A stretch of DNA of 36,793 nucleotides from assembly GCA_030692905.1 (NCBI GenBank), contig JAUYBT010000168.1, forward strand, positions 1 to 36,793, given 5' to 3'. The notes beneath the pieces were generated by a model, which was given only the letters and a program-made list of their open reading frames with translations, was not told the origin of the DNA and did no database searches. Of this stretch, positions 1 through 9,618 are shown one piece after another. Made by a program: the position numbers and the translations under genes. Numbering within the stretch: position 1 is the first letter of the stretch; each line of letters begins with the position of its first letter. The DNA comes from Bacteroidales bacterium (GTDB taxonomy: Bacteria; Bacteroidota; Bacteroidia; Bacteroidales; VadinHA17).

Positions 1-3000
1 TTAACGAATATGGACGTGATCTGGCTCAATTCACAGCAGATTATGCAATGAAGAAACTTGCAGAAATTGAGGACTATTTCGATTATACACTCGAGAAAAG
101 ACTGATTTTCATCATCTTCAATAAAAATGCCGAATATAAACAATCTAATATTGGTCTCGTCACCTTTGAAGAGGACAGCTATAATACCGGAGGATTCAGC
201 AGGATAATAAAAAATAAAGTAATGCTTTACTATGAAGGCGATCATGTGGCATTTCAGCGACAGATTGCGTCTGCAATTACTGAAGTGATAATCAATGAAA
301 TGCTATACAACGCCGATGTAAAAGACAGAGTTTCCAGCTCTTCATTAATCTATATGCCTGACTGGTATATTAAAGGGCTCATTAATTATGTAGCATATGG
401 TTGGGATTATGAGGCAGAGAACAGGGTCAAGGATGGCATCAAATCAGGCAAATACAAAAACATTAGCCATCTTGAATATAAGGATGCAATCGATGCTGGT
501 CAGTCTTTCTGGAGATACATCGGAAAAGAGTATGGCGATGCCCTTATTCCAAATATTATCTATCTGACAAAGATTTATAAAAACGTTAATGATGGCTTCC
601 TTTATGTAATTGGAAAGGACCTCAAAGATATACTTAAGGAATGGGGAAAATACTACTTAGATGAGTATTCCGGGGACAGGAATCTTCCTGCTGATGACGA
701 AAACATTATTAGAAAATCAAAAAAGGAACAGATATACCAACAGGTAAAAGTAAGCCCCGGAGGAGATTATATCGCTTATGTTACAAACGATTGGGGAAGA
801 AAACGTATCTGGCTATACAACCAATCAACCGGTAAACAGAAAATTATATTCCGGAAAGAACCTCGATTTGAGCAGGTTACTGATAATACCTACCCTGTGA
901 TTGCCTGGCACCCAAGCGGTAAAATTCTCACCTTTATAAGTGACGAAAAAGCTGACCTGGTCATGTATTTTTACAGGGTCAACGAAAAAACAACCGAAAA
1001 AAGGAACCTCCTGTATTTTGATAAAGTCCTGGATTTTTCCTATTCTCCTGAAGGCTCACGGCTTGCGTTCTCTGCTGTAAAAGATGGTATTACAGATATT
1101 TACATTCACACAATCGCTTCCGGAACAAACGAGCAGATCACCCGGGATGTTGCCGATGATCTTAATCCTTCATTCCTGAAAGATTCCCCAGGAGATATCA
1201 TTTTCTCATCAAACCGTTTATCTGATACTCTTTCAAACACAGCGAGTCCCTTTGAAAAGATGTCGCTTACATTCGATCTTTTTACATACAACTTAACAAA
1301 GAAAAACAATATCCTGGTAAGACTCTCTGAAGGCAAATATACCAACAGGTTTCAACCAACAGGAATAGCAAAAAACAAATTTGCATACATAGGCGATCAG
1401 AATGGGATATTAAACATGTATGTTGCAAAATTTGACAGTTCGATAAGCTATATAGACACAACTACTCATTATAGATATTTCATTAATTCTCTGTCTTTTA
1501 CTAATTATGACCGTAACATTATCGACCAGTCTGTTGTAAATGGATCCAACTCATATGGTGAAATACTATTCAGCAAAAGGAGGTATATTTTAAGGAAAGG
1601 ACTCCTCAGCGAATCAAATCCTGTACCTGCCGGGGAGATTGTGACCAGTACATTCCGGAAAGAGAAAAATCAATTTATCCATAAAGCTGATAGCATTGAA
1701 CAGTTAAGGCAATGGCTTGTTGCTGAAGATAAAAAAAGAAGGGATACTCTTACTAAACCTATCTATGAGTATTACATTAAGAACGAACCTATTGACATAA
1801 ATCATTACATCTTTGAGAAGGAAAAGCAAAACTACTACGCCCAATTATGGCGGAAGGAATATATGGATATCGACCTTGACACAGGGGAGATTGAGCTTCC
1901 TCTGATCAGGATCTATGAGACATCCTTTTATAATAATTATATCGCCAACCAGGTGGACTTCAGTTTCCTCAATAATTCGTACCAGGTATATAGCGGAGGA
2001 GCACCCTATTTTAATCCGGGGGTGAATGTCCTGACAAGGTTTGGAACACTCGATCTGTTCGAGAACTACCGGATTACCGGAGGGTTCAGATTCTCCGGAA
2101 ATTTCGACAGCAATGAATATCTCCTTAGTGTTGAGAATCTTAAAGGAACCTTCGATAAGCAGCTAATTTTCCATAGACAAGCCTACTTTAGCTCAGACTA
2201 CTCAAGCCTTTTCAAAACACATACTCATAATATATATCTCTCTTATTCAAAGCCAATTACGCCTGTCTTAGCACTGAAGGGAACTCTAACATACAGATAC
2301 GACCGGCATGTTTTTCTGGCTACTGATGTGGCTTCACTCAACTATAAAAACTTTTCACAACACTGGGCCGGTCTGAAAGGGGAAGTAATCTATGATAACA
2401 CACGAAGAAGAAGCATCAATATCTACTTCGGGACCAGATTTAAAATTTTCGGTGAATATTATAAAGAGCTGACCTATAAGAAGTCCGACATGATCGTTCT
2501 TGGGGTTGATTTCCGAAAATACACACGGATACACAGAGAACTGATATGGGCAAACAGATTTGCTGCCAGTACTTCTTTTGGCCCCACCAAACTGATCTAT
2601 TACCTTGGCGGTGTTGATAACTGGATGGGCTATTTGTTTAATAAATACCCGATGTTCGATAATTCAATACCTGTTACTCCAAATGTAAACTATGGTTTCC
2701 AGGCTCTTGCAACTAATATGAGAGGGTTTACGCAGAATGTGAGGAACGGAAATAATTTTGCCCTTATAAACAGTGAATTAAGATGGCCTGTAATCAGATA
2801 TTTTGCCGGTCATCCGCTGAGGTCCAATTTCCTCAACAGCCTCCAGATTGTAGGATTCGGTGATGTGGGAACAGCATGGTCGGGAAAATCTCCATGGTCG
2901 GGTGACAATGGTTACGATACTGAAAAAATTATAACCGGTCCGGTAACTGTTACCCTCGATTCGAACAGGGAACCCATTGTTGCAGGATTTGGCGCAGGAG

Positions 3001-3110
3001 CGAGAGCCCAGATATTTGGTTATTTCGTAAGGGCTGACTGGGCCTGGGGGATCGAGAACCATTACCTTTTACCAAAAATATTCTACTTGTCATTCAGTCT
3101 CGATTTTTAA
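1..3110 (+). CDS. Outer-membrane beta-propeller/barrel protein with degenerate peptidase-like head (5' partial)
   Basis: The reading frame is open from base 3, so the gene starts upstream; the Met at 48 is internal and residues are counted from it. Residues about 1-200 resemble a peptidase-MA-type domain, but the usual HExxH site reads TEVII (78-82) and the usual EG pair after PDWY reads KG (109-110), so it is probably catalytically dead. Residues about 230-480 contain PD40/TolB-like propeller repeats (for example YIAYVTNDWG and RLAFSAVKDG). Residues about 630-1020 are rich in alternating aromatic strands and end in F, as expected for an outer-membrane barrel of the Omp85/surface-antigen type. 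The architecture suggests a surface-anchored sensor or assembly protein, but no function can be assigned. Domain assignment is by eye; the propeller is the surest part. Confidence 0.75.
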   Translation, partial: NEYGRDLAQFTADYAMKKLAEIEDYFDYTLEKRLIFIIFNKNAEYKQSNIGLVTFEEDSYNTGGFSRIIKNKVMLYYEGDHVAFQRQIASAITEVIINEMLYNADVKDRVSSSSLIYMPDWYIKGLINYVAYGWDYEAENRVKDGIKSGKYKNISHLEYKDAIDAGQSFWRYIGKEYGDALIPNIIYLTKIYKNVNDGFLYVIGKDLKDILKEWGKYYLDEYSGDRNLPADDENIIRKSKKEQIYQQVKVSPGGDYIAYVTNDWGRKRIWLYNQSTGKQKIIFRKEPRFEQVTDNTYPVIAWHPSGKILTFISDEKADLVMYFYRVNEKTTEKRNLLYFDKVLDFSYSPEGSRLAFSAVKDGITDIYIHTIASGTNEQITRDVADDLNPSFLKDSPGDIIFSSNRLSDTLSNTASPFEKMSLTFDLFTYNLTKKNNILVRLSEGKYTNRFQPTGIAKNKFAYIGDQNGILNMYVAKFDSSISYIDTTTHYRYFINSLSFTNYDRNIIDQSVVNGSNSYGEILFSKRRYILRKGLLSESNPVPAGEIVTSTFRKEKNQFIHKADSIEQLRQWLVAEDKKRRDTLTKPIYEYYIKNEPIDINHYIFEKEKQNYYAQLWRKEYMDIDLDTGEIELPLIRIYETSFYNNYIANQVDFSFLNNSYQVYSGGAPYFNPGVNVLTRFGTLDLFENYRITGGFRFSGNFDSNEYLLSVENLKGTFDKQLIFHRQAYFSSDYSSLFKTHTHNIYLSYSKPITPVLALKGTLTYRYDRHVFLATDVASLNYKNFSQHWAGLKGEVIYDNTRRRSINIYFGTRFKIFGEYYKELTYKKSDMIVLGVDFRKYTRIHRELIWANRFAASTSFGPTKLIYYLGGVDNWMGYLFNKYPMFDNSIPVTPNVNYGFQALATNMRGFTQNVRNGNNFALINSELRWPVIRYFAGHPLRSNFLNSLQIVGFGDVGTAWSGKSPWSGDNGYDTEKIITGPVTVTLDSNREPIVAGFGAGARAQIFGYFVRADWAWGIENHYLLPKIFYLSFSLDF

Positions 3111-3203
3111 ATCCGGCCTGGAAGTTTCGTGCCGGGAACCAGTTACGCAGGAAGATAATCTGTTATATTTGTCATGTTTATTTTTCAATTTAAATAATTA
3201 AGG

Positions 3204-3211
3204 TATTTTTG
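3204..3211 (+). promoter_or_regulatory. Candidate -7 box for the ferredoxin gene
   Basis: TATTTTTG matches the Bacteroidota -7 consensus TAnnTTTG and lies 38 nt before the ferredoxin ATG. No convincing TTTG -33 box stands at the usual distance, so support is the -7 box and its position only. Confidence 0.4.
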
Positions 3212-3249
3212 TGAACTTATTATAATTAACCAATCAAAAAATAATCGAA

Positions 3250-3417
3250 ATGGCTTACATAATTAATGATGATTGTACTGCTTGCGGAACATGTATCGAT
3301 GAATGTCCTGTTGAAGCAATATCAGAGGGCGACATCTATAAAATTGATCCGGATGTATGCACTGACTGTGGTGCCTGTGCTGATGTTTGCCCGGTTGAGG
3401 CAATTCATCCTGCATAG
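3250..3417 (+). CDS. 2[4Fe-4S] ferredoxin, 55 aa
   Basis: This small cytoplasmic electron carrier contains two CxxCxxCxxxCP cluster-binding motifs: CTACGTCIDECP near residues 9-20 and CTDCGACADVCP near 37-48. The symmetric two-cluster fold and 55-aa length are typical of clostridial-type bacterial ferredoxins, which carry low-potential electrons in anaerobic metabolism. It stands alone as a single-gene unit, with its own candidate promoter upstream and a strong terminator 20 nt after the stop. The partner enzymes are not in the window. The start is fixed by the MAYxI opening usual for this family. Confidence 0.95.
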   Translation: MAYIINDDCTACGTCIDECPVEAISEGDIYKIDPDVCTDCGACADVCPVEAIHPA

Positions 3418-3437
3418 TATTCCGATTTAAGAAATTG

Positions 3438-3467
3438 AAGGCTGTACCGGAAAATACAGCCTTTTTT
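3438..3467 (+). terminator. Rho-independent terminator after ferredoxin
   Basis: A perfect 9-bp stem (AAGGCTGTA at 3438-3446, TACAGCCTT at 3455-3463) is followed by T residues. The T tract runs into the stop codon of the convergent gldB gene, so the structure may serve both convergent units. Confidence 0.85.
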
Positions 3468-4488
3468 ATTGTGGACTATATTTCGCCTTCTCAAGAATAC
3501 CCTGCACATCAAAATCCTTCATCATCTCTTCAATGCTAATTCCTGGGTTTCTCATCATGTATGATTCAACTATCCTGAAACCCAGCCATATAGCTGCTCG
3601 TCCCGGCGATTCATTGGTGAAATAGCTTGTAAACGGAGCTTCTCCTGTGAGTTTACGTATTGTGAACTGATCGCTGTTAAATAACAGATCGTTTTCGATA
3701 AGATATTGCCACATCTGACTTTCATTGTTTTTGCAGAATTTCATCTGGTCTGGTGTAAAGCCAAAGATTATCTCATCAGCAGTCCCAGGCAACGTACATT
3801 TTTCAAAATATTTAAGTTTGCCATTGTGGATCATCTCAGTTATAACATTATCAGCCGGGTATTTAAGTGTTGAAAACTCCCATTCCGAAGCACCCCAGCC
3901 ATACATAGCATCAGGTACAATATTCTCCCTTGTCATTCTGGCTGCAATATACTTGTATATTTCAAGTCTCGGATAATACTCACAGTCAGCCCCAAGATAC
4001 CTGTCCAATCCTATTCCAAGCACGGAATCCCCGGTAATGATACTGTTATTAAATCCTGTGATACAAGTAAACACAGCAGGTACTTTCCACTCCGGGAAAT
4101 AATAGAGATAATGTCGGAAAGCTTCCTGAAGCTCCTCTTCAATTTCCTTAACATCGGGATAGAGCTTCATTGTCAGAGCAAATACATCATTATTTTGTTT
4201 ATCTGTACAAAACCTTACAAGAAAGTCACCAAATGAAGTGTCATTTATATCACCGGTATTAATCACATAGCTGAATAACTGCAGAAACCCGTTATACTTT
4301 TGTTTGAGAGAGGGGACCTTCATTGCAATTTCTTTAGGATTTAATGTGAAAAGATCCCTCTCAAGCCTCTTTATCTCAATTTTTACATTGATGGAGGACG
4401 TATTTACTTTATAATGATTTTTCTTACATGAAGTCATTGCCGGAGCGATCAATAATAAAAAGAAAAATGTGATATATCGGATTCTCAT
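3466..4488 (-). CDS. gldB: Gliding motility/T9SS-associated lipoprotein GldB
   Basis: The 340-aa product begins with MRIRY, a hydrophobic signal segment and a lipobox-like MTSC, so it is probably lipidated and held at the membrane. The body matches the GldB family as I know it: an IEIKRLERDLF opening, YYFPEWKVPAVFT, then GIGLDRYLG. GldB is required for gliding in flavobacteria and is also found in non-gliding Bacteroidota that have a type IX secretion system. An in-frame ATG at 4524 lies upstream of a TATTTTTG promoter box (4519-4512), so the start at 4488 is preferred; it is preceded by AGAGAG. It is divergent from nadE, and no gldC is seen nearby. A T9SS client is encoded at 24471, consistent with this role. 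Confidence 0.85.
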   Translation of the reverse strand: MRIRYITFFFLLLIAPAMTSCKKNHYKVNTSSINVKIEIKRLERDLFTLNPKEIAMKVPSLKQKYNGFLQLFSYVINTGDINDTSFGDFLVRFCTDKQNNDVFALTMKLYPDVKEIEEELQEAFRHYLYYFPEWKVPAVFTCITGFNNSIITGDSVLGIGLDRYLGADCEYYPRLEIYKYIAARMTRENIVPDAMYGWGASEWEFSTLKYPADNVITEMIHNGKLKYFEKCTLPGTADEIIFGFTPDQMKFCKNNESQMWQYLIENDLLFNSDQFTIRKLTGEAPFTSYFTNESPGRAAIWLGFRIVESYMMRNPGISIEEMMKDFDVQGILEKAKYSPQ

Positions 4489-4511
4489 AATGCTCTCTTT
4501 TTTTATGCAGT

Positions 4512-4519
4512 CAAAAATA
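4512..4519 (-). promoter_or_regulatory. Candidate -7 box for gldB
   Basis: On the minus strand this reads TATTTTTG, with ATTG (near TTTG) 21 nt further upstream at 4544-4541. Transcription would start near 4506, giving a leader of about 18 nt to the ATG at 4488. Confidence 0.5.
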
Positions 4520-4683
4520 AACACTTTTTCGATTATAAGGCAATAATTAATAACGGCACAATAACTTCTCCTATTATTTGTTATTTTTACATGAGATTAG
4601 TCAGTATTGATTGAATTTATTATGAAAATATTTAAACCCGTTCAAAACAAGCTGGTTCTCATCTGACATTAAGGAAATCAAAG

Positions 4684-6336
4684 ATGAAAATCACCGTTGC
4701 ACAGTTGAATTATCATATTGGTAACTTTGAAAGGAATAAGGACCATATCTGTAATGCAATAAGAAAAGCAAAAACAGAAGGGTCCGATCTGATCGTTTTT
4801 TCTGAACTGTGTATCCCCGGATATCCTCCTCTTGATCTGCTCGATCGCCTTGATTTTATTGAAAAATGTAACCTTACAGTTAATGAGATAGCAAATGAAT
4901 GCACCGGCATAGCAGCTATAGTTGGCTCTCCCACCCTGAACAGAAAACCGGAAGGCAAGAAACTTTTTAATTCAGCTCTGCTTCTCTCGGAGGGGAAAGT
5001 TATTTTTTCTTCTAATAAAGCACTGCTTCCAACTTATGATATTTTCGATGAATACAGGTATTTTGAACCTGAGAACCGGTTCTCAGTATTTTCATTCAGA
5101 GGTTTGAGGCTTGCCATCACCATTTGTGAAGATCTCTGGGACGAACAGCCATTCGACAACGAATTTGAAAAAACAAGATTGTACACAGTCTCTCCAATGG
5201 AAGAGCTTGCCAGACAAAATCCTGATATTATAATCAATATCTCTGCTTCACCATTTTCATATTCCAAAATCGAAGCAAAAGAAAACATCTTCAGAGCTAA
5301 AGCCATAAAATATAATATACCTGTTATATCAGTTAACCAGACAGGTGCAAATACAGAGCTTATTTTTGATGGTGCTTCAATAATTGTGAACAAAAAAGGT
5401 GAGATATTTAATCAACTGCCGTTTTTTGAGGAAGCTGTTGAGACTTACTCTTTCGATGATATTAATTCGGGTTCTGCTTTCCGGAAAGATGCCAGACCAG
5501 GGATAGTACCCCTTATGCATAAGGCTCTTGTGACAGGTATACGCGACTATTTTGCAAAGACAAGTTTCAAAAGCTGCATTATCGGGCTTTCAGGGGGAAT
5601 CGATTCAGCCATCTGCCTCTGCCTGGCCGTTGAAGCCATGGGGAATGAAAATGTCAGAGCATTGCTGATGCCCTCCCGTTATTCTTCAGATCATTCTGTT
5701 AAAGATGCTGTGGCTCTTGCCAATACACTGAATGTTCATTATGATATAATAAATATTGAAAGACCCTTCACCGCTTTTGAAGGAGAACTTGCACCTCTGT
5801 TTGAAGGAAAAAACAAAGATGTAACTGAAGAAAACATCCAGGCCCGCATAAGAGCCACGCTTCTTATGGCTGTTTCGAACAAGTACGGTTGCATTTTATT
5901 GAATACATCGAACAAGAGCGAAGCTGCTGTCGGGTATGGCACCCTTTATGGAGATATGGCCGGAGGCTTATCTGTTATTGGAGATGTTTATAAAACTGAT
6001 GTTTACCGGCTTGCAGATTATATTAACAGGAATGGAGAGATCATTCCTGAAAACACAATTAAAAAATTTCCGTCAGCTGAATTAAGACCTGACCAGCATG
6101 ATACAGATTCACTTCCTGATTACAATATTCTGGATTCAATTTTATACCAGTATATTGAATTACAAAAACCCGCCGGACGAATAGTAAGCGAAGGATCAGA
6201 CATGGATACAGTTTTTAAAGTCATCAAAATGATCGACTTCAACGAATACAAAAGATACCAGGCCCCTCCGGTATTAAGAATTTCATCAAAGGCTTTTGGA
6301 GCAGGCAGAAGAATGCCTCTTGTGGCACGGTATTAA
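4684..6336 (+). CDS. nadE: Glutamine-dependent NAD+ synthetase
   Basis: This enzyme performs the last step of NAD synthesis, amidating deamido-NAD with ammonia released from glutamine. The N-terminal half is a nitrilase-type glutaminase with the Glu-Lys-Cys triad visible: E41 (FSELCIPGY), K112 (NKALLP) and C148 (ICEDLWDE). The C-terminal half is the synthetase with the ATP pyrophosphatase loop SGGIDS at 303-308 and later NKSE and GDVYKT motifs. The 550-aa length fits the shorter fused glutamine-dependent type. It is a monocistronic gene divergent from gldB, with a 195-nt shared upstream region to gldB's start. The start ATG opens with MKITVAQLNY, the usual beginning of the nitrilase fold, so it is secure. 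Confidence 0.96.
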   Translation: MKITVAQLNYHIGNFERNKDHICNAIRKAKTEGSDLIVFSELCIPGYPPLDLLDRLDFIEKCNLTVNEIANECTGIAAIVGSPTLNRKPEGKKLFNSALLLSEGKVIFSSNKALLPTYDIFDEYRYFEPENRFSVFSFRGLRLAITICEDLWDEQPFDNEFEKTRLYTVSPMEELARQNPDIIINISASPFSYSKIEAKENIFRAKAIKYNIPVISVNQTGANTELIFDGASIIVNKKGEIFNQLPFFEEAVETYSFDDINSGSAFRKDARPGIVPLMHKALVTGIRDYFAKTSFKSCIIGLSGGIDSAICLCLAVEAMGNENVRALLMPSRYSSDHSVKDAVALANTLNVHYDIINIERPFTAFEGELAPLFEGKNKDVTEENIQARIRATLLMAVSNKYGCILLNTSNKSEAAVGYGTLYGDMAGGLSVIGDVYKTDVYRLADYINRNGEIIPENTIKKFPSAELRPDQHDTDSLPDYNILDSILYQYIELQKPAGRIVSEGSDMDTVFKVIKMIDFNEYKRYQAPPVLRISSKAFGAGRRMPLVARY

Positions 6337-6392
6337 ACCTGTCTCTGTGATCTTTACAACTACCTGTAATTGAATATGTTAAAAATTGTTAA

Positions 6393-6425
6393 TTTGATTT
6401 TTATTCATTTCTTTTATTACCTTTG
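6393..6425 (+). promoter_or_regulatory. Promoter of the Crp/Fnr regulator gene
   Basis: TTTG at 6393-6396 and TACCTTTG at 6418-6425 are separated by 21 nt, a good match to the Bacteroidota TTTG-N19-21-TAnnTTTG promoter. The predicted start site is near 6432, about 19 nt before the ATG. Confidence 0.6.
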
Positions 6426-6450
6426 GTATGTTATTTAACATAATCAGATC

Positions 6451-7152
6451 ATGCAGTATTTAAACCCGTATATTGAGATATGTCTTGAAGGAACTTCTTC
6501 CATTTTTAAAGGATTAAATCAGAAAGATAAAGAGACGATTGCACAGCATCATACCTTGGCTATTATTAAGAAAGGTGAACTTCTGTTTAAAGAAGGTGAA
6601 AAATCCCGTGGCCTAATCTGCCTGGCTTCTGGAAAAGTGAAGGTTTTCAAAGAGGGAGTTGGTGGAAGAGAGCAGATACTGAAGATGGTGAGACAACAGG
6701 GATTAATTGGTTACAGGGTACTGTTTTCTGACAACATCTGGTCAGTTTCTGCAGCAGCGATTGAAGATTCCGTAATCTGCGTCCTGGAAAAGAACTCCCT
6801 TGTTAAGATACTGAAGAAAAACGCCGACCTTGCTCTGAAGTTTATTAAGTTAATAGCTGAAGAACTTGGGGTTTCGAACAACAGAACTGTATCACTTACT
6901 CAGAAACATATCAGAGGACGTCTGGCCGAATCATTGCTGGTACTGCGCGACACGTATGGTTATGAAGCTGATGGCAAAACCATCCGTGTTTCTCTGTCAA
7001 GAGAGGATATTGCCAACCTTTCTAACATGACAACCTCCAATGCTATCCGCACACTTTCCAGTCTGGCTACTGAAGGTATTATTGGAATTGAAGGAAGAAA
7101 GATCAGTATCCTTGACAACATCAACCTTGAACACATTTGCGAACTTGGCTGA
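6451..7152 (+). CDS. Crp/Fnr-family transcriptional regulator
   Basis: This 233-aa cytoplasmic DNA-binding protein has a cyclic-nucleotide-binding-type beta-roll at about 20-120 (KKGELLFKEGEKSRGLICLASGKVKVF region) and a Crp-type winged helix at about 150-225, with recognition-helix region SREDIANLSNMTTSNAIRTL. Only three cysteines occur (11, 57, 110) and they do not form the N-terminal cluster of true FNR, so an oxygen-sensing Fe-S cluster is unlikely; the ligand cannot be told. It has its own promoter. Its stop codon is immediately followed by the stop of convergent murF-alr, with no intervening base. Target genes cannot be inferred from this window. Confidence 0.9.
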   Translation: MQYLNPYIEICLEGTSSIFKGLNQKDKETIAQHHTLAIIKKGELLFKEGEKSRGLICLASGKVKVFKEGVGGREQILKMVRQQGLIGYRVLFSDNIWSVSAAAIEDSVICVLEKNSLVKILKKNADLALKFIKLIAEELGVSNNRTVSLTQKHIRGRLAESLLVLRDTYGYEADGKTIRVSLSREDIANLSNMTTSNAIRTLSSLATEGIIGIEGRKISILDNINLEHICELG

Positions 7153-9615
7153 TTATTCCCTGAAAAAGACTCTTTTCACCCGCCCGGGAATTGAGGTAAG
7201 TATCTCATATGGAATAGTCTGACATTTTATCGCTATTTCATCGATTGTAATGTTTTCACCGAAAATCTCAGCTTCATCACCGGTATTTGCATTTAATCCG
7301 GTAATATCTGCCATACACATATCCATACATATATTTCCTATCAGAGGTACTCTTACACCTTTAATATACAGGTTCCCGTTTCTGTTCCCCAGTTTCCTGT
7401 TCAGACCGTCAGCGTAACCAACGGGTAATATTGCAATAATTCTTTCATAGTCTGACGCATCAGCACAGCCATATCCTACAGGCTCGCCAGCCAATATTCT
7501 CTTAACCTGTGATATCCTGGTTTTAAAGCGCCCCGCTGTTCTCAGTTTCAGACCGTCAAAATGGCCGACACCATACATCCCAATACCTGGCCGTACCATT
7601 TCAAATTGATATTGAGGAAAACGTGTAATGCCTGAAGAATTAAGGATATGACGGAGAAAAGTATATCCGGTTGCTTCATGAATCTGAGTAACTGCTTTAA
7701 GAAAAACCGCTACCTGCCGGTGACTAAAATGATCCAGTGCCGGATCTTCACTGGCTGCAAGATGTGAGAAGACTGAAATAATTTTGATACACTCTGTGGT
7801 TTTGATTCTTTCGCCCAGTGACCCGACATCCTCAGGCATGAAACCAAGCCTGTGCATGCCGGAATCAATCTTAATATGAACAGGATAGTTAATCAGACCA
7901 TGTTTTGAAGCAACTTCGGTAAATTTTTCAAATGACGAAAAACTAAATATTTCAGGTTCAAGATTATATTTTATTATTAATTCCGATGCGGAAGGATCCG
8001 GATTCATAACCATTATTGGCAAAGTCACACCTGCGGTTCTCAATTCAACACCTTCATCTGCATAGGCAACGGCAAGATAACTGACCCGGTGGTACTCAAG
8101 TAACGCTGCGATCTCTGCAGGCCCTGCCCCATAAGCAAATGCCTTAACCATTGCCATTATCCGTGTCCCGGGATTCAGATGTCTGCGGAACTCATTCAGA
8201 TTGTGGGAAATAGCATCCAGATTAATCTCAAGGACAGTCTGATGAATCTGCTGTTCAAGCAGTTTACCTATTTTCTCAAACTCGTAGATCCTTGCCCCTT
8301 TCAGAAGAATTATCTCATTTCTGAAGTCACCCCCGTTAAAACAATGGACAAACTCATCAGTTGAATAGAAAAATCGCGCATTGTTTTCAAATAATGAACT
8401 GTTTCTGATAAGAGCTTCCCCTATTCCAATAAATTTATCGATCCCGGTTTTCTGCACCAATCCCGCGACTTCACCATACAGCTCCTCTTCGTCTCTTCCA
8501 CTCTGGACAAAATCGGAAAGGATTAAAGTAGTTTTCCTGCTGTTTTGCTGCTTCAGGTATTCAATGGCCATTCCCAGCGACCCGGGATCTGAGTTATAGT
8601 AATCCTCAATAAGCTGACAATTGTTAATGCCACTCTTCATCTCCATTCTCATTGCCACTGAGACAAGCCCGGCGAGCCCTCTTCCGACAATATCTGCTGT
8701 TGTTCCCATTGCCAGGCAAACAGCAGCCACTGTAACAGCATTCTCAATCGAAGCCCTGTCGCTAAAAGGAATTTCGAAACCATTTGTTTTCCCGTTAAAG
8801 CTCATTTGAATTCCGGTATGGCCTCCGGGTAAAGAGCTCTTTTTAACAAGAATCTTAGCTCCGGTATTTTCGAACGACCAGTCTATCAACCTTTTCAATT
8901 TGAAGTTTTTGTTATTCAGAACCAGTTGCTGAACAAGCTTATGATCGCTGCAATATATTATTAAAGAGGCATTTATAAAAAGATTGAGCTTTTCTGCTGC
9001 CTTTGTCTCATTATCAGGAAAATTCTCTCGGTGGGCATCTCCAATATTTGTCATTACACCAATATCCGGATCAATAACTTTCTGCAGCTTATCCATCTCA
9101 CCGGGTAATGAGATGCCTGCTTCAAATATCCCAAGCTTATATTTCTCATCCAGTTTCCAGACAGAAAGAGGCACTCCTATCTGAGAGTTGTAACTTTTCG
9201 GGCTTCTGATAACAGATGTAGTCAGGCCAAGAATATCTGCGAGCCATTCCTTAACAACAGTTTTTCCCGCACTTCCGGTGACTGCTATTACAGGCGATTT
9301 GAAGGCTTTTCGCTTATAAGAAGCCAGAAGCTGAAGAGCCTCAACCGTGTTTTTAGTTATTATAAAAGCTGCACCGGAGTATCTTTCCGGTTCGTCAGGA
9401 AGCCTTTCAACCACGAAGATCCTGATCCCTGTCTGGTAAAGATTTTTAATAAACTGATGACCATCGTGATTTTTCCCGCTTATGGCAATAAAAACGAGTC
9501 CTTCCGTATAACTTAACTGACGGCTGTCGGTAACAATTTCCGTAACCAGAAGGTCTGATGGACCGATCAGTTTACCGTTTATGATTTCAGCAATATCTGA
9601 TGAGACAATCTTCAC
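7153..9615 (-). CDS. murF-alr: Bifunctional MurF-alanine racemase
   Basis: This 820-aa fusion makes D-alanine and also adds D-Ala-D-Ala to UDP-MurNAc-tripeptide in the cytoplasm. Residues 1-455 are the Mur ligase: the ATP loop is TGSAGKT (113-119), then EAGIS, NIGDAH and DYYNSDPGS. Residues about 458-820 are the PLP racemase: K491 in MVKAFAYG should bind PLP, Y715 in VGYG is the expected catalytic tyrosine, and GYADG and GNICMDM are family motifs. The fusion is characteristic of Bacteroidota. It begins 3 nt after the tdk stop, so both are probably co-transcribed. With ddl at 31214 it completes the D-Ala branch of peptidoglycan synthesis. I see no frameshift. Confidence 0.96.
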   Translation of the reverse strand: MKIVSSDIAEIINGKLIGPSDLLVTEIVTDSRQLSYTEGLVFIAISGKNHDGHQFIKNLYQTGIRIFVVERLPDEPERYSGAAFIITKNTVEALQLLASYKRKAFKSPVIAVTGSAGKTVVKEWLADILGLTTSVIRSPKSYNSQIGVPLSVWKLDEKYKLGIFEAGISLPGEMDKLQKVIDPDIGVMTNIGDAHRENFPDNETKAAEKLNLFINASLIIYCSDHKLVQQLVLNNKNFKLKRLIDWSFENTGAKILVKKSSLPGGHTGIQMSFNGKTNGFEIPFSDRASIENAVTVAAVCLAMGTTADIVGRGLAGLVSVAMRMEMKSGINNCQLIEDYYNSDPGSLGMAIEYLKQQNSRKTTLILSDFVQSGRDEEELYGEVAGLVQKTGIDKFIGIGEALIRNSSLFENNARFFYSTDEFVHCFNGGDFRNEIILLKGARIYEFEKIGKLLEQQIHQTVLEINLDAISHNLNEFRRHLNPGTRIMAMVKAFAYGAGPAEIAALLEYHRVSYLAVAYADEGVELRTAGVTLPIMVMNPDPSASELIIKYNLEPEIFSFSSFEKFTEVASKHGLINYPVHIKIDSGMHRLGFMPEDVGSLGERIKTTECIKIISVFSHLAASEDPALDHFSHRQVAVFLKAVTQIHEATGYTFLRHILNSSGITRFPQYQFEMVRPGIGMYGVGHFDGLKLRTAGRFKTRISQVKRILAGEPVGYGCADASDYERIIAILPVGYADGLNRKLGNRNGNLYIKGVRVPLIGNICMDMCMADITGLNANTGDEAEIFGENITIDEIAIKCQTIPYEILTSIPGRVKRVFFRE

Positions 9616-9618
9616 CTG

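Noticed and set aside
8179..9184. Several 60-70 codon plus-strand frames inside murF-alr
   Set aside because: All are antisense shadows of the conserved fusion gene.
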